A stretch of 64,000 bases of DNA from Hymenobacter chitinivorans DSM 11115 (GTDB taxonomy: Bacteria; Bacteroidota; Bacteroidia; Cytophagales; Hymenobacteraceae), in NCBI RefSeq assembly GCF_002797555.1, contig NZ_PGFA01000001.1:1488001-1552000 (forward strand), given 5' to 3'. The notes under the pieces were generated by a model that worked only from the letters and a program-made list of their open reading frames with translations, made no database searches and was not told the DNA's origin. The position numbers were made by a program, and so were the translations under genes. Shown one piece after another: positions 1-8,642 of this stretch (the first letter of the stretch is position 1; each line of letters begins with the position of its first letter).

Positions 1-33
1 GCAGGCTGAATCCACTTAAAACGTAGTCTCATA

Positions 34-264
34 ATGCCTCCGTCCGTTGGTAAAATACTTGTTCTTATCGGCCTGGGGCTGGTGGTGCTGGGCGCCGTGG
101 TGTGGCTGGGCGGCGGCAGCTTGTTCAGCTGGTTTGGCCGCCTGCCCGGCGACATTCGCGTGGAGCGCCCCGGCTTCCGGTTTTACGCCCCGCTGGCCTC
201 AATGCTGCTGCTGAGCTTGTTGCTGAGTCTGGTCCTGTGGCTCGTGCGGCGCCTGGGCAGTTAG
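34..264 (+). CDS. DUF2905 family small membrane protein
   Basis: A 76-aa protein with two hydrophobic segments (about residues 8-27 and 51-70). They flank the family's hallmark loop GRLPGDIRVERPGFRFYAP, which is strongly conserved in DUF2905 proteins. It is predicted to be a two-pass inner-membrane protein; no reaction is known for the family. It ends 4 nt inside the convergent minus-strand gene, so the two 3' ends overlap. The start is the ATG just inside the window edge; only 33 nt of upstream sequence are visible, so the promoter may be cut off. Confidence 0.85.
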   Translation: MPPSVGKILVLIGLGLVVLGAVVWLGGGSLFSWFGRLPGDIRVERPGFRFYAPLASMLLLSLLLSLVLWLVRRLGS

Positions 265-2138
265 CGGGGGCGGCTGGGCAGGCGGTAGCGGGTCTGGAGG
301 GAAAACCGGTATACGTCGGTCAGGTTCGTAAGGAAGACGGGCTCAATCTCCCACCGCTGCTTGACCAGCACCGAGGAGCGGATAAACCCTAAGGTTCTTT
401 CCGATTCGGGATGCGCATGGTCCAGGCCGCTCCACTGGCTATTGACCAAAGCCAAACCGCCCGTAAGCCGGAAGTTTTCCTGCCCGAATCCCGAGCCGAT
501 GCCGACGGTGCTGGTACCATCGCCCAAGCCTAGCAGGCCGTAATTGATGCTGGAATGGAAATACAAGAGGGGGAACTTCCCAATTTCGAACAAAAATTGG
601 GCTCGGCTCCGGACTAGTTCACCTGGTTTATACACCTGGTCGTAGGCAACATTGCCCAGGTGCACTCCTAGCCCCAGGCGCAGGTAGCGAGGATGCGCCA
701 ACTCTACGTACGGACTAAATGCGTACAGGCGGGCGTGACCTTGTTCAAACGGCCTGGTATTGAAAGTGCTACGGCCGTTGACAAACACAGTAGTGTCCTG
801 CAATGGGCGAAACTGGCTACGGCCCAAGCTGGCATTCAGGCCCAGCGTAAGCGTGCCGCTCCGGCGCACGGGTAGTGTACGAGCCACGCCCAGGGAGCCA
901 ATAGTGTACCGCTGGCGGTATCGGCTGACCGGATAAGTTGTGCCCGAGCAGCCATAGTCCGGCGACTCAAAAAACTGCGTGGAGCTGCCCGCCGTGCCGC
1001 CGACGCTGATGCTCGTGTAGGACTGCCGGGGCGTGGCGCGCGCCGAATCGGGTGGGGCGGGGGCCTGGCTGGTCAGCAGCATGAACAGGGCCGCCAGCCC
1101 GGCCCGCAACGCGAGTTGCGCCCGACCAGTAAGGGAAGGCAGCAGCCAGAAGCCCAGTTCCAGCACTACTACCGGCAAGAGCAGCGCTTTTACCACCAGC
1201 TGCTCGGGCAGGGCCAGCCACTGAGGGCCCAGGGCGGCCGTGAGAGCCAGCAGCGCTACCGCGCCGGGCAGCGTACGGCCCGGTTGGTTGGCCGGCACGA
1301 TTTCTGCCGCCACTACGGCAGCCCTAGGCCGGCGCAGTATCCAGGCGTAGTACCCTAGTAGCGCCCCGGCCGCTAGCAGCAAGGCCATTTGTACAGGCTT
1401 TACCCCGTGCCAGCTGCCGGCCCCCACAACGTCGCCGAGTGGGGCCCGCCAGAATTCCAGTCCACACCGGCCGGCGGCGTACAGGCCCAGCATTAGCAGG
1501 AAGCGTAAACCCGCGGGCCAGGCCCGGTGCCGCGTGCCGATAAGCGCCCCGGCAATGCCCATACACAGCAGCAATTGGTAAAGCTGCGCCGGGTGCAAGG
1601 CCAGGGAGTGAGCAGCCCCGGCGGGTAGCAGGCCCTGGTCTACCTGCGTCAGAAAGGCCAGGGTGCCGGGCGCGTACGCCACGGCCCAGGGCAGGTGCTC
1701 GGGGGCGGCAGTACCGAAGCAGCAGCCCGTCAGCAGGCAGCCCACTCCCTGCACGGCCAGCCCAATGATGAAGGGCAGCGCAAAGGCATCGAAGACGCCG
1801 CGGCCAAACCCGAGCCAGCGCCGCAGCCCGGCCAGCGCCAGGGTAGCCCCCAGGAGGCCGCCCAGCACCGAGCGTTGGCCCTGGCTTTGGCTTAGCCCAT
1901 GCTGCCAGAGGTACTGCCAGTCGGGGCCGGAGAGGGTAATGAGCTTGGTGCCTAGAATCAGCAGCAGCGAGGAACCGGCTACCACCAGCAGCCAGGGCCG
2001 CAGCGGATACTGGCGCCGCCAGCCTTCCCAGAGCAGCAGCGCCCCCGCCACGGCGAAGCCCAGCAAATAAAAGAAAGAGTAATAGTCGTGCGCCAGGGGA
2101 GACGGCAGCAGCATAGTAGCCAGTAAATCAGGGCGCAT
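261..2138 (-). CDS. Lgt-like membrane domain fused to outer-membrane-barrel-like domain (copy 1)
   Basis: A 625-aa protein. Residues about 15-270 form a polytopic membrane domain resembling prolipoprotein diacylglyceryl transferase. Landmarks are a GVGCLLTGCCFG motif at 131-142, HPAQLY at 182-187 and GRCGLEFWR at 223-231. Two or three further hydrophobic stretches follow (about 290-360). The last of these ends TSQAPAPPDS and resembles a signal peptide. Residues about 374-625 are rich in alternating aromatic and small residues, Gly-rich turns and motifs such as LYAFSPYVELAHPRY, typical of a beta-barrel. That part is clearly homologous to the free-standing protein encoded next door. The Arg and Asn of the canonical Lgt signature (GRxGNF) are not present, so transferase activity is doubtful. 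It lies 41 nt downstream of its neighbour, probably in one operon. An alternative start is Met9. Confidence 0.7.
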   Translation of the reverse strand: MRPDLLATMLLPSPLAHDYYSFFYLLGFAVAGALLLWEGWRRQYPLRPWLLVVAGSSLLLILGTKLITLSGPDWQYLWQHGLSQSQGQRSVLGGLLGATLALAGLRRWLGFGRGVFDAFALPFIIGLAVQGVGCLLTGCCFGTAAPEHLPWAVAYAPGTLAFLTQVDQGLLPAGAAHSLALHPAQLYQLLLCMGIAGALIGTRHRAWPAGLRFLLMLGLYAAGRCGLEFWRAPLGDVVGAGSWHGVKPVQMALLLAAGALLGYYAWILRRPRAAVVAAEIVPANQPGRTLPGAVALLALTAALGPQWLALPEQLVVKALLLPVVVLELGFWLLPSLTGRAQLALRAGLAALFMLLTSQAPAPPDSARATPRQSYTSISVGGTAGSSTQFFESPDYGCSGTTYPVSRYRQRYTIGSLGVARTLPVRRSGTLTLGLNASLGRSQFRPLQDTTVFVNGRSTFNTRPFEQGHARLYAFSPYVELAHPRYLRLGLGVHLGNVAYDQVYKPGELVRSRAQFLFEIGKFPLLYFHSSINYGLLGLGDGTSTVGIGSGFGQENFRLTGGLALVNSQWSGLDHAHPESERTLGFIRSSVLVKQRWEIEPVFLTNLTDVYRFSLQTRYRLPSRPR

Positions 2139-2179
2139 ACGGCTAGGGTTAAAAGGTAAAATAAGGAATAACTACGCGT

Positions 2180-3001
2180 CTACCGGGCGCTGGCCGGCAG
2201 CCGGTAGCGGGCCAGCAGCCGAAGCTGGTGTACGTTGTCGAAGTTGCTGGCTAGGTGGGGCTCCAGCTGCCAGTTGGGACTAACCCAAACCTGGGCCTGC
2301 ACCACCGGAATAAAGGAGGAGGTGGTACGGCTCAGAATACCGGCGTTGATTTCGCTGTTGACCATGGCTGCCCCGAGCAACAGGCGCTGCCGCTCACTGC
2401 CGAAGCCCGAGCCCAGTCCCAGCACGCCGGTACCATTGCCCAGCCCGAGCATGTTGTGCCCGTAGCTCAGATGCAGGTAGAGCTTAGACAGTACACCCGC
2501 TTCCAGCAATACTTTCGGGCGCACGTGGGCCAGCTCCAGCGGTTTATACACAAAATCGTAGCCTGATGTGCCCAAATCGGCTCCCAGGCCCAGCCGGTAG
2601 TAGCGGGGGTGGCTTATTTCGAAGTAAGGACTCAGGGCGTACAGCCGGGCCCCAGCACCGGGCAGCACGTTGGTGCCCGAAAACTTTGTGCTGCCCACCG
2701 CAGCTTGCAACTCCACGGTGAACTGCGAGTTTTTCAGAAGTGGCCAGGTGTGGGCCACGCCGATGCCCACCAGCTGGTAGTGCTGCCGGTAAGTATTGGG
2801 TTGTTCGGCAGAAGGCCGGGCGTAGGCCGAATAGCTGTAGTACTGCCGGGAGCTGCCCAGTAGGCCACCCAGAATAAAGTCGGTCGTGCCGCGCCGCTTG
2901 GGGGAAGTCCGGACGGAATCTTCCGGGGTGGCCGCCTGCGCGGCTCCACAAAGCAGCAGGGTCAGGAGCAGACTAAGGGAAATACGGTGGTAATGACGCA
3001 T
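2180..3001 (-). CDS. Secreted outer-membrane-barrel-like protein, paralogue of the fusion C-termini
   Basis: A 273-aa protein with a clear signal peptide (hydrophobic core LSLSLLLTLLLCG, predicted cleavage after AAQA). The mature part is beta-rich and aligns along its whole length with residues about 374-625 of the downstream fusion protein. Shared motifs are LYALSPYFEISHPRYYRLGLG and LGLGNGTGVLGLGSGFG. The post-signal segment DSVRTSP matches DSARATP at the junction of the fusion. It therefore looks like the barrel module without the Lgt-like module. Predicted location is the outer membrane; function unknown. It sits between the two fusion genes on the same strand. Confidence 0.65.
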   Translation of the reverse strand: MRHYHRISLSLLLTLLLCGAAQAATPEDSVRTSPKRRGTTDFILGGLLGSSRQYYSYSAYARPSAEQPNTYRQHYQLVGIGVAHTWPLLKNSQFTVELQAAVGSTKFSGTNVLPGAGARLYALSPYFEISHPRYYRLGLGADLGTSGYDFVYKPLELAHVRPKVLLEAGVLSKLYLHLSYGHNMLGLGNGTGVLGLGSGFGSERQRLLLGAAMVNSEINAGILSRTTSSFIPVVQAQVWVSPNWQLEPHLASNFDNVHQLRLLARYRLPASAR

Positions 3002-3266
3002 CGGTAGTAGCCAGTGAATTGGGAAGTGTAAGCCCCACGGCTTACGGCAGCTAACATACCGGGTGGCACGCCTGGTACCTACCGAAATTAGGCGGTTTGT
3101 AGACTTTGTATATTTAAAACGATATAAAGTAAAATGTTTATTATAAGGTACTTATATGGTGCATATTTGACTTTAAGAATTGCAAATAGCAACTCGCCAG
3201 TAAGCTACACGAGAACTTAGCCAAGCCGGAAACGCAGGGGCAGTGCCGGCCTAGCTACCCCGGGCC

Positions 3267-5126
3267 TTACTGGCGGCGCAAAAACCGGTGCCCCACCCGC
3301 AGGCCTACCTGCTGCTGATGCGGGTTGCCGAAGGTGAGGAAGGTGCCGGCCTGCCACTGCGGGGTCAGCAGGGCTTGGGCCTCCACAAAGCCCGACCACG
3401 CCCTCTGACCCGCCGGTAAGGCATAATTTTTAGCCGTCGCGGCCCCGGTGCGCAGCTCCCAGCGCGTGCCGCCAAAGCCCGTGCCCAGGCCCAGGCGCTG
3501 CTGGGGGTTGCCGGTGCCGTAGCCCAGGTAGTTGTAATCGGCCTGGGCGTAGAGAATCTGGCGGGGCCCAATGCGCACCGACGACTGCAGATCCAGGCTG
3601 CTGATTTCGTCACCGAAAGTGTATTTGTGGTAGCCCAGATTACCCACCATCAAGCCCAGGCCCAACCCAAACCACGACCGGTCAATCTGCAGGTAAGGGT
3701 TGGCGCTGATCAGCAGCGTGTTTTTCCGGAGGCCCGAGCCCAGCAGCGGATCCGTGAACTGCTGGGTTTGTTGGTCGCCCCCCAGGTGCAGGCGCAGGCC
3801 GGCGGTTATTTCGGCTTTGTGCACTTTGCCGTTGGCGGCGGTACCCGGCAGTACCGTGTGCGCGGCATCCAGGGTGGCCAGCTGGTAGCGGTGCCGGTAG
3901 TGCAGCAGGGGCGTGCTGCCCCCGCAGCCCCCATCGGTATTCTGATTTCGCTCGAACGAGCCGGCGCTCAGTCCCAGGCCCAGCGTGGTGTAGGCCGCGC
4001 GGGTAGCCCGGGTCGAGTCGGCCGCGGCCTGACTGGTGAGCACCAGCACTACGCCCACCAGTACCAGCGGCAACGCCAGGCGGGCCGGACGGGGCCGCAC
4101 CAGTGCTCCGCGCAGCAGCTGGGCGCCTTCCAGCCCCAGTACGGCCAGCAGCAGGGCTTTTATCACCAGCACTTCGGGCAACGTCAGGGCCCAGGGACCC
4201 AGCCAGGCGGTAAGCGCCAGCAGCAGGGCTACGGCCAGCAGATTGCGCCGTGAATTTTGCCGGGGCAGCTGCTCGGGGGCCGGGGCCGAGTGCTGGGCCC
4301 GGTAAAGCTGCGTTGCCCACCCCGCCCACACCAGGGGCGCCAGCAGCAGCAAGGCCCACTGCACTTGTTTTAGGGCCAGGCCGCCGTGCAGCCGCACCGC
4401 CGCCCCCACCTGTTCCCCGGCTGGGTCGCGCCAAAACTCGATGACGAAGCGGCCAGCCAGCAGCAAGCCCAGGTGCAACAGCCGGCGGTTGCCGCCGGGC
4501 CAGGGCCGGTGCCGGGTCAGGAGCAGCAAAGAACCCACGGCGGCGCCCACCAGCAAGGTATAGAGCTGGGTGGGGTGAACCGGCAGCGAATGCGCCGCGC
4601 CCACCGGCAGCAAGCCCCGGTCGACCTGCACCAGGTAGGGTAGCGTGTCGGGGGGATAAGTAAAGCCCCAACTGCCGCCCGTGGGATGACCAAAGCAGCA
4701 GCCCGTCAGGGCGCAGCCCACGCACTGCACCATCAGGGCCGCACACATGGGCACCGTAAAGGCGTCGAAGACGTGCCAGCTAAAACCAAACGGCCGCCGC
4801 AGAGCCAGCAGGGTGAGCGTGCCGGCCAGGGCCCCGCCCAGCACGGTGCGCGCTTCCGAAACCGGCCACTGCCCGGTGCGCAGCAGCAGTTGCCAGTCGG
4901 GCCCCGAAAAGGCCAGCAGCTTGGTGCCCAGAATAAAGGCCAGCGTGGAGCAGGCCAGTAGCACCAGCCACGGCCGTAGTGGGTAGCCGCGGCGGTGCCC
5001 TTCCCACACCAGCAGCCCCAGATTCAGGCTGAAGGCTAGCACGTAGAACAGCGTGTAGGAATCGTAGCCGACGTGGGCGGGTACGGGCCAGAGCGGCGGA
5101 GCCAGCAGGAGTAGAGCGTGGGGCAT
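3267..5126 (-). CDS. Lgt-like membrane domain fused to outer-membrane-barrel-like domain (copy 2)
   Basis: A 619-aa paralogue of the first fusion with the same order of modules. The Lgt-like domain has CVGCALTGCCFG at about 135-146, HPTQLY at 184-189 and GRFVIEFWR at 225-233. More helices follow, then a hydrophobic stretch at about 350-366 ending SQAAADS that looks like an internal signal peptide with an AxA site. Residues about 378-619 are Gly-rich and beta-rich. The barrel part is more diverged than in the other two copies. It is first in the probable transcription unit, separated from the stand-alone barrel gene by an AT-rich 265-nt gap that could hold a second promoter. The two fusions may be inner-membrane proteins with a periplasmic or released C-terminus. 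Confidence 0.7.
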   Translation of the reverse strand: MPHALLLLAPPLWPVPAHVGYDSYTLFYVLAFSLNLGLLVWEGHRRGYPLRPWLVLLACSTLAFILGTKLLAFSGPDWQLLLRTGQWPVSEARTVLGGALAGTLTLLALRRPFGFSWHVFDAFTVPMCAALMVQCVGCALTGCCFGHPTGGSWGFTYPPDTLPYLVQVDRGLLPVGAAHSLPVHPTQLYTLLVGAAVGSLLLLTRHRPWPGGNRRLLHLGLLLAGRFVIEFWRDPAGEQVGAAVRLHGGLALKQVQWALLLLAPLVWAGWATQLYRAQHSAPAPEQLPRQNSRRNLLAVALLLALTAWLGPWALTLPEVLVIKALLLAVLGLEGAQLLRGALVRPRPARLALPLVLVGVVLVLTSQAAADSTRATRAAYTTLGLGLSAGSFERNQNTDGGCGGSTPLLHYRHRYQLATLDAAHTVLPGTAANGKVHKAEITAGLRLHLGGDQQTQQFTDPLLGSGLRKNTLLISANPYLQIDRSWFGLGLGLMVGNLGYHKYTFGDEISSLDLQSSVRIGPRQILYAQADYNYLGYGTGNPQQRLGLGTGFGGTRWELRTGAATAKNYALPAGQRAWSGFVEAQALLTPQWQAGTFLTFGNPHQQQVGLRVGHRFLRRQ

Positions 5127-5324
5127 AAGCGGGCGGGAAAGGCGGTGAAACCAGCCGCCCCCGGAGGTAGAGGGAGTCGGCTGGACAAGCTAATTACCTG
5201 AATCCTAACTTACTAAAATGCCGCTGCTTCCGCGCCGGGTATTTTCCGTACTAGTAGCCGTCGTAGCGGCCCCATAGCTGAGTAAGCCGTTTGCCAGCAG
5301 ACTCCTACCTCGTTTTTGGGGACG

Positions 5325-6824
5325 TTACAGCCCGCCCGCTGCGGGTGCCTCCTCCACACCCAGCGTAGCCGGAGCACTGCGGTAGTGCACGATGTTTTCA
5401 ATCATGCCCTTGAAAATCACGAAGTGAAAGGGCACGAGCGAGTACCAGTAGAGGCGGCCCGCCAGGCCTTCGGGACGAAACGCGGCCAGCTGCTCCAGCG
5501 TGTGCGAGCCGTCCGGGTTGTCGAGGATGCGGAACTGCAGCCAAGCCTCGCCGGGGAGCTTCATTTCGGCGTAGAGCAGCAGGCGGCGCCCGGCGCGGTC
5601 GGCTACCAGCACCCGCCAGAAGTCGAGCGGGTCGCCGGGGCGCAGGCGGGTGGGCGAGCGGCGGCCCCGGCGCAGGCCCACGCCGCCCACGGCCTTGTCC
5701 ATCAGCCCGCGGATGCGCCAGAGCCAGTCGACCTTGTACCAGCCCCGCTGCCCGCCGATGCTCCAGACGTTCTGCATGACTTCGTCGGGGTGGCGGGTAA
5801 AGCGCAGGCTTTGGCGGTCGGTGAGCATGCCGTGCTGCGGAATCTGGACGAAGTCCATGTAGTTTTTCTCCATTACGCCGCTGCTCACCGCGTCGCTCCA
5901 GCTGCTGATTACCTCGTTCTGCTCGATGCGGGTAAAGGCCAGGGCCAGGGCTGCCCGGTAGCTCATGCACTCGTGGGGCAGCACCTGGGTAATGCTGCGC
6001 TTGAGCGAGACAATCGTGTCGTTGCGCAGGCTTTCCACCAGGCTCTGGGCCAGGGAAAACGTGGTGCGCGTTACCAAATACAGCCACCACGACGAAAGCC
6101 GGGGCGTGAGCACCGGCACCGTGACGATGTAGCGCCGGTAGCCCCGCTCGGCGGCCAAACCCTCCAGCATCTGCTTGTAGGTCAGCACGTCGGGCCCGCC
6201 GATGTCGAAGGTCTCACCCAGGCAGTCGGGGTGGTCGAGCACGGTGGTAAGGTAGTGCATCACGTCGCGGATGCCGATGGGCTGGCAGCGGGAGTTCAGC
6301 CAGCGCGGGGTTACCATCACCGGCAGCTTCTCGACCAGGTCCCGGATAATCTCGAACGAGGCCGAGCCCGAGCCGATGATGATACTGGCCCGCAGCACCG
6401 TGACGGCCGCGTGTTGGGCTTTGCGCAGGTTTTTCTCCACCGCCTTGCGGGAGCGAAGGTGGGCCGACAAATTCCGGTCGTTGGCAATGCCGCTGAGGTA
6501 AATCACCTGCCGGGCCGAGGTGTGGTCGAGGTAGGCGGTGAAGTGCTGGGCGGAAAGCTGCTCGGCCCGGAAAAAGTCGTGGTCGTGCCCGCTCATGGAG
6601 TGCACCAGGTAGTAGGCCGCGTCGATGTCGCGGGGCAGCTGCTGCAGGGTTTCGGGCTGGAGCAGGTCGGCGGCGGCCACCTGCACTTTAGCCCGCAGCC
6701 ACTCGGGCAGCTCGAAGCGGCGCGGGTCGCGCACGAGGCACACCACCTCGTGGCCGGCTTCCACCAGCAGGGGCAACAGGCGGCGGCCGATGTAGCCGTT
6801 GGCACCAGTGAGCAGGATTTTCAT
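5325..6824 (-). CDS. SDR-family NAD(P)-binding protein with DUF2867 C-terminal domain
   Basis: A 499-aa protein. The N-terminus has a Rossmann dinucleotide-binding motif (TGANGYIGRRLLPLL, residues 6-20) and the YLVHSMSG segment typical of the YbjT/NmrA-like atypical SDR group. The C-terminal part (about 330-480, with the DPLDFWRV motif) matches DUF2867. Proteins of this architecture are thought to be NAD(P)H-dependent oxidoreductases or epimerases of unknown substrate. It is transcribed divergently from the ArnT-like glycosyltransferase, sharing a 124-nt intergenic region. No downstream partner is close enough to make an operon. Confidence 0.8.
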   Translation of the reverse strand: MKILLTGANGYIGRRLLPLLVEAGHEVVCLVRDPRRFELPEWLRAKVQVAAADLLQPETLQQLPRDIDAAYYLVHSMSGHDHDFFRAEQLSAQHFTAYLDHTSARQVIYLSGIANDRNLSAHLRSRKAVEKNLRKAQHAAVTVLRASIIIGSGSASFEIIRDLVEKLPVMVTPRWLNSRCQPIGIRDVMHYLTTVLDHPDCLGETFDIGGPDVLTYKQMLEGLAAERGYRRYIVTVPVLTPRLSSWWLYLVTRTTFSLAQSLVESLRNDTIVSLKRSITQVLPHECMSYRAALALAFTRIEQNEVISSWSDAVSSGVMEKNYMDFVQIPQHGMLTDRQSLRFTRHPDEVMQNVWSIGGQRGWYKVDWLWRIRGLMDKAVGGVGLRRGRRSPTRLRPGDPLDFWRVLVADRAGRRLLLYAEMKLPGEAWLQFRILDNPDGSHTLEQLAAFRPEGLAGRLYWYSLVPFHFVIFKGMIENIVHYRSAPATLGVEEAPAAGGL

Positions 6825-6911
6825 AGGGCAGGGCTAGGTCAGGAGCGGGAATACGCAACTACAACCCCGGCGGCGGGCTTTGGTTGCGCTAGCGGCCCCG
6901 GCCTTTCCGGC

Positions 6912-6919
6912 TACCTTTG
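6912..6919 (+). promoter_or_regulatory. Bacteroidota -7 promoter element (TACCTTTG)
   Basis: The octamer fits the TAnnTTTG consensus of the Bacteroidota primary sigma factor and lies 29 nt before the ATG at 6949. It supports that ATG over an earlier in-frame start at 6880, which would place the promoter inside the gene. No well-spaced TTG -33 box is obvious, so only the -7 box is claimed. Confidence 0.5.
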
Positions 6920-6948
6920 CGGTTCCTGCTTTTCCCTTGTGCCGCACT

Positions 6949-8613
6949 ATGCCCGCTTTGCTTTCTTCCCGTACCTGGCTTTGGTTGTTTGTTGTGGCGC
7001 TGGGCGCGGGCCTGCTGCTGGGTCTGGGCAGCTGGGGCGTGGTAGAAAGCAGCGAGGCCCGCTACGCCGAAATCAGCCGGGAAATGCTGGCCGCCGGCGA
7101 CTGGCTGCACCCGCGCCTGCTCGGCATCCAGCACTTTCACAAGCCCCCGGTAACCTACTGGCTGACGGCGGCCGGTATTGCTGCCTTGGGCCCCACGGCC
7201 CTGGGCGTACGGGTGCCGGCCGTGCTGGCCGTGCTGGCCCAGGTGGTGCTGGTATTCGGGCTGGGCAAGCTGCTGTTTAAGGGCGATGCCCGCCACGCCC
7301 TGGCCGCGGCCATTCTCTACGGTACCTTCCCGGTGGTGCTGATTTCGGCCCTCAACGTCACCACCGACGCCTATCTGATGCTCTGGGAGCTGGTGGCGGC
7401 CTACGGCATATTGCGCTATTTGCACCAGGGCGGCTGGCGGTGGTTCTACCTATTTTGGCTGGGCCTGGGCCTGGCGTTTCTCACCAAGGGCCCCGTGGGC
7501 GCGGTGCTGCCGCTGATGGTGGTGGCCGCTCATTACTTCCGCCAAGCCCAGCCCCGGCGCCCGTTTACGGTGCACCACCTGCTGGGCCTGGGCCTGCTGC
7601 TGGGCATCGGCCTGAGTTGGTACCTGTACCTGGTGGCCGAGAATAAGGCCTTCCTCGACTATTTTCTGTGGAAGCAAACGGCCGAGCGGTTTGCCAACGC
7701 CGACGCTTTCAAGCGGGCCAAGCCGTGGTGGTTTTACCTGGTGCTGGTGCCCGTGGGCAGTTTGCCGTGGGTGGTGGCGCTGCTGGTGCAGGCCGGGCGC
7801 ACGCGCTGGGCGGCCGTGCCCCGACAGTGGCGCAACGTGCTGGTTTTCTGGGTGCTGGTGCCGCTGCTGTTTTTCTCCCTGGCCAAGTCCAAACTGCTGC
7901 TCTACCTGCTGCCCATCTTCCCCGGCCTGGCCTTGCTCACGGTGTACTACCTGGGCCAGCTCACCGATGCCGCCCTCTACCGCTGGTACGTGGTGATGAG
8001 CGGGGTGCTGGCCCTACTCATGGCCGGGCTCTGCCTGTTGCCGGCGTTAGCGGGGGCGCTGGGCATACACCTGGAAATCAGTCCGCTGACTTCCCTGTGG
8101 CCGGCCGCGGGCATTGTGGCTCTGGTGCTGCAGCAAATGCTCTGGACCCAGGTGCGGGTGGCGCCCCGGCTGCTGGCCCTGACGGTCATTTTCACCCTCA
8201 CGCTGCTGCTTACGGCCAAGCCCTTGCTCCACCAGAATCAGCTGGTAGCCAGCAGCACCCGGCCCCTGGCCCAGTGGCTGCAGCAGCGCCACCTCGACCA
8301 GGGCCTGGTGCTGGTCTACGACGAAATGCTGCCTTCCCTCTCGTTCGAGCTCAACAAAACGCTCATCACCCTGCAGCACGACAACGACGATATTAAGCGC
8401 GAAACCCAGTTTGAGGCCGACAAAAACTGGCAGAAATTGCTGGTCGATATGAACGACCCGGCCCAGCAAGCCTACCTCAAAAGCCTGCTGGCCCGGCATC
8501 CCGTCCTGATTGTCAAAGGTGAGTTGGAAGACTTCTGGGGCTGGATGCTGCCCTATTTTCCCCAGCAGGAGCACCTCGGCCCCTGGACGATTTACTACGG
8601 CGGCTGGCAATAA
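6949..8613 (+). CDS. ArnT-like (GT83/PMT superfamily) membrane glycosyltransferase
   Basis: A 554-aa polytopic inner-membrane protein with about 11-12 hydrophobic segments. It carries the periplasmic-loop signature of dolichyl/undecaprenyl-phosphate-sugar transferases: acidic ESSEARYAEISREM near residue 35 and HFHKPPVTYWL near residue 65. A soluble C-terminal tail follows. Family members move a sugar from a polyprenyl phosphate carrier to lipid A or another envelope acceptor; the acceptor here is unknown. Start chosen at 6949 because a promoter-like TACCTTTG lies between this ATG and the upstream in-frame start. No sugar-biosynthesis partners are nearby. Confidence 0.8.
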   Translation: MPALLSSRTWLWLFVVALGAGLLLGLGSWGVVESSEARYAEISREMLAAGDWLHPRLLGIQHFHKPPVTYWLTAAGIAALGPTALGVRVPAVLAVLAQVVLVFGLGKLLFKGDARHALAAAILYGTFPVVLISALNVTTDAYLMLWELVAAYGILRYLHQGGWRWFYLFWLGLGLAFLTKGPVGAVLPLMVVAAHYFRQAQPRRPFTVHHLLGLGLLLGIGLSWYLYLVAENKAFLDYFLWKQTAERFANADAFKRAKPWWFYLVLVPVGSLPWVVALLVQAGRTRWAAVPRQWRNVLVFWVLVPLLFFSLAKSKLLLYLLPIFPGLALLTVYYLGQLTDAALYRWYVVMSGVLALLMAGLCLLPALAGALGIHLEISPLTSLWPAAGIVALVLQQMLWTQVRVAPRLLALTVIFTLTLLLTAKPLLHQNQLVASSTRPLAQWLQQRHLDQGLVLVYDEMLPSLSFELNKTLITLQHDNDDIKRETQFEADKNWQKLLVDMNDPAQQAYLKSLLARHPVLIVKGELEDFWGWMLPYFPQQEHLGPWTIYYGGWQ

Positions 8614-8642
8614 GGGAAGGTGAGACGCCGTTGTTTCTTCTG

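Noticed and set aside
3002..3266. Small gene in the AT-rich gap between barrel paralogues
   Set aside because: No frame of useful length with genome-like codons; more likely a promoter region for the downstream two genes.
6880..6948. Longer N-terminus for the ArnT-like protein
   Set aside because: The extension overlaps a -7 promoter element and has an atypical Ala/Pro-rich sequence; the ATG at 6949 is preferred.
5316..7280. Very long open frame on the plus strand opposite the SDR gene
   Set aside because: It is antisense to a clear SDR/DUF2867 protein. Its translation is His/Val/Gly/Ala/Gln-rich without domains, and it runs into the ArnT-like gene in another frame. High GC content makes such shadows common.
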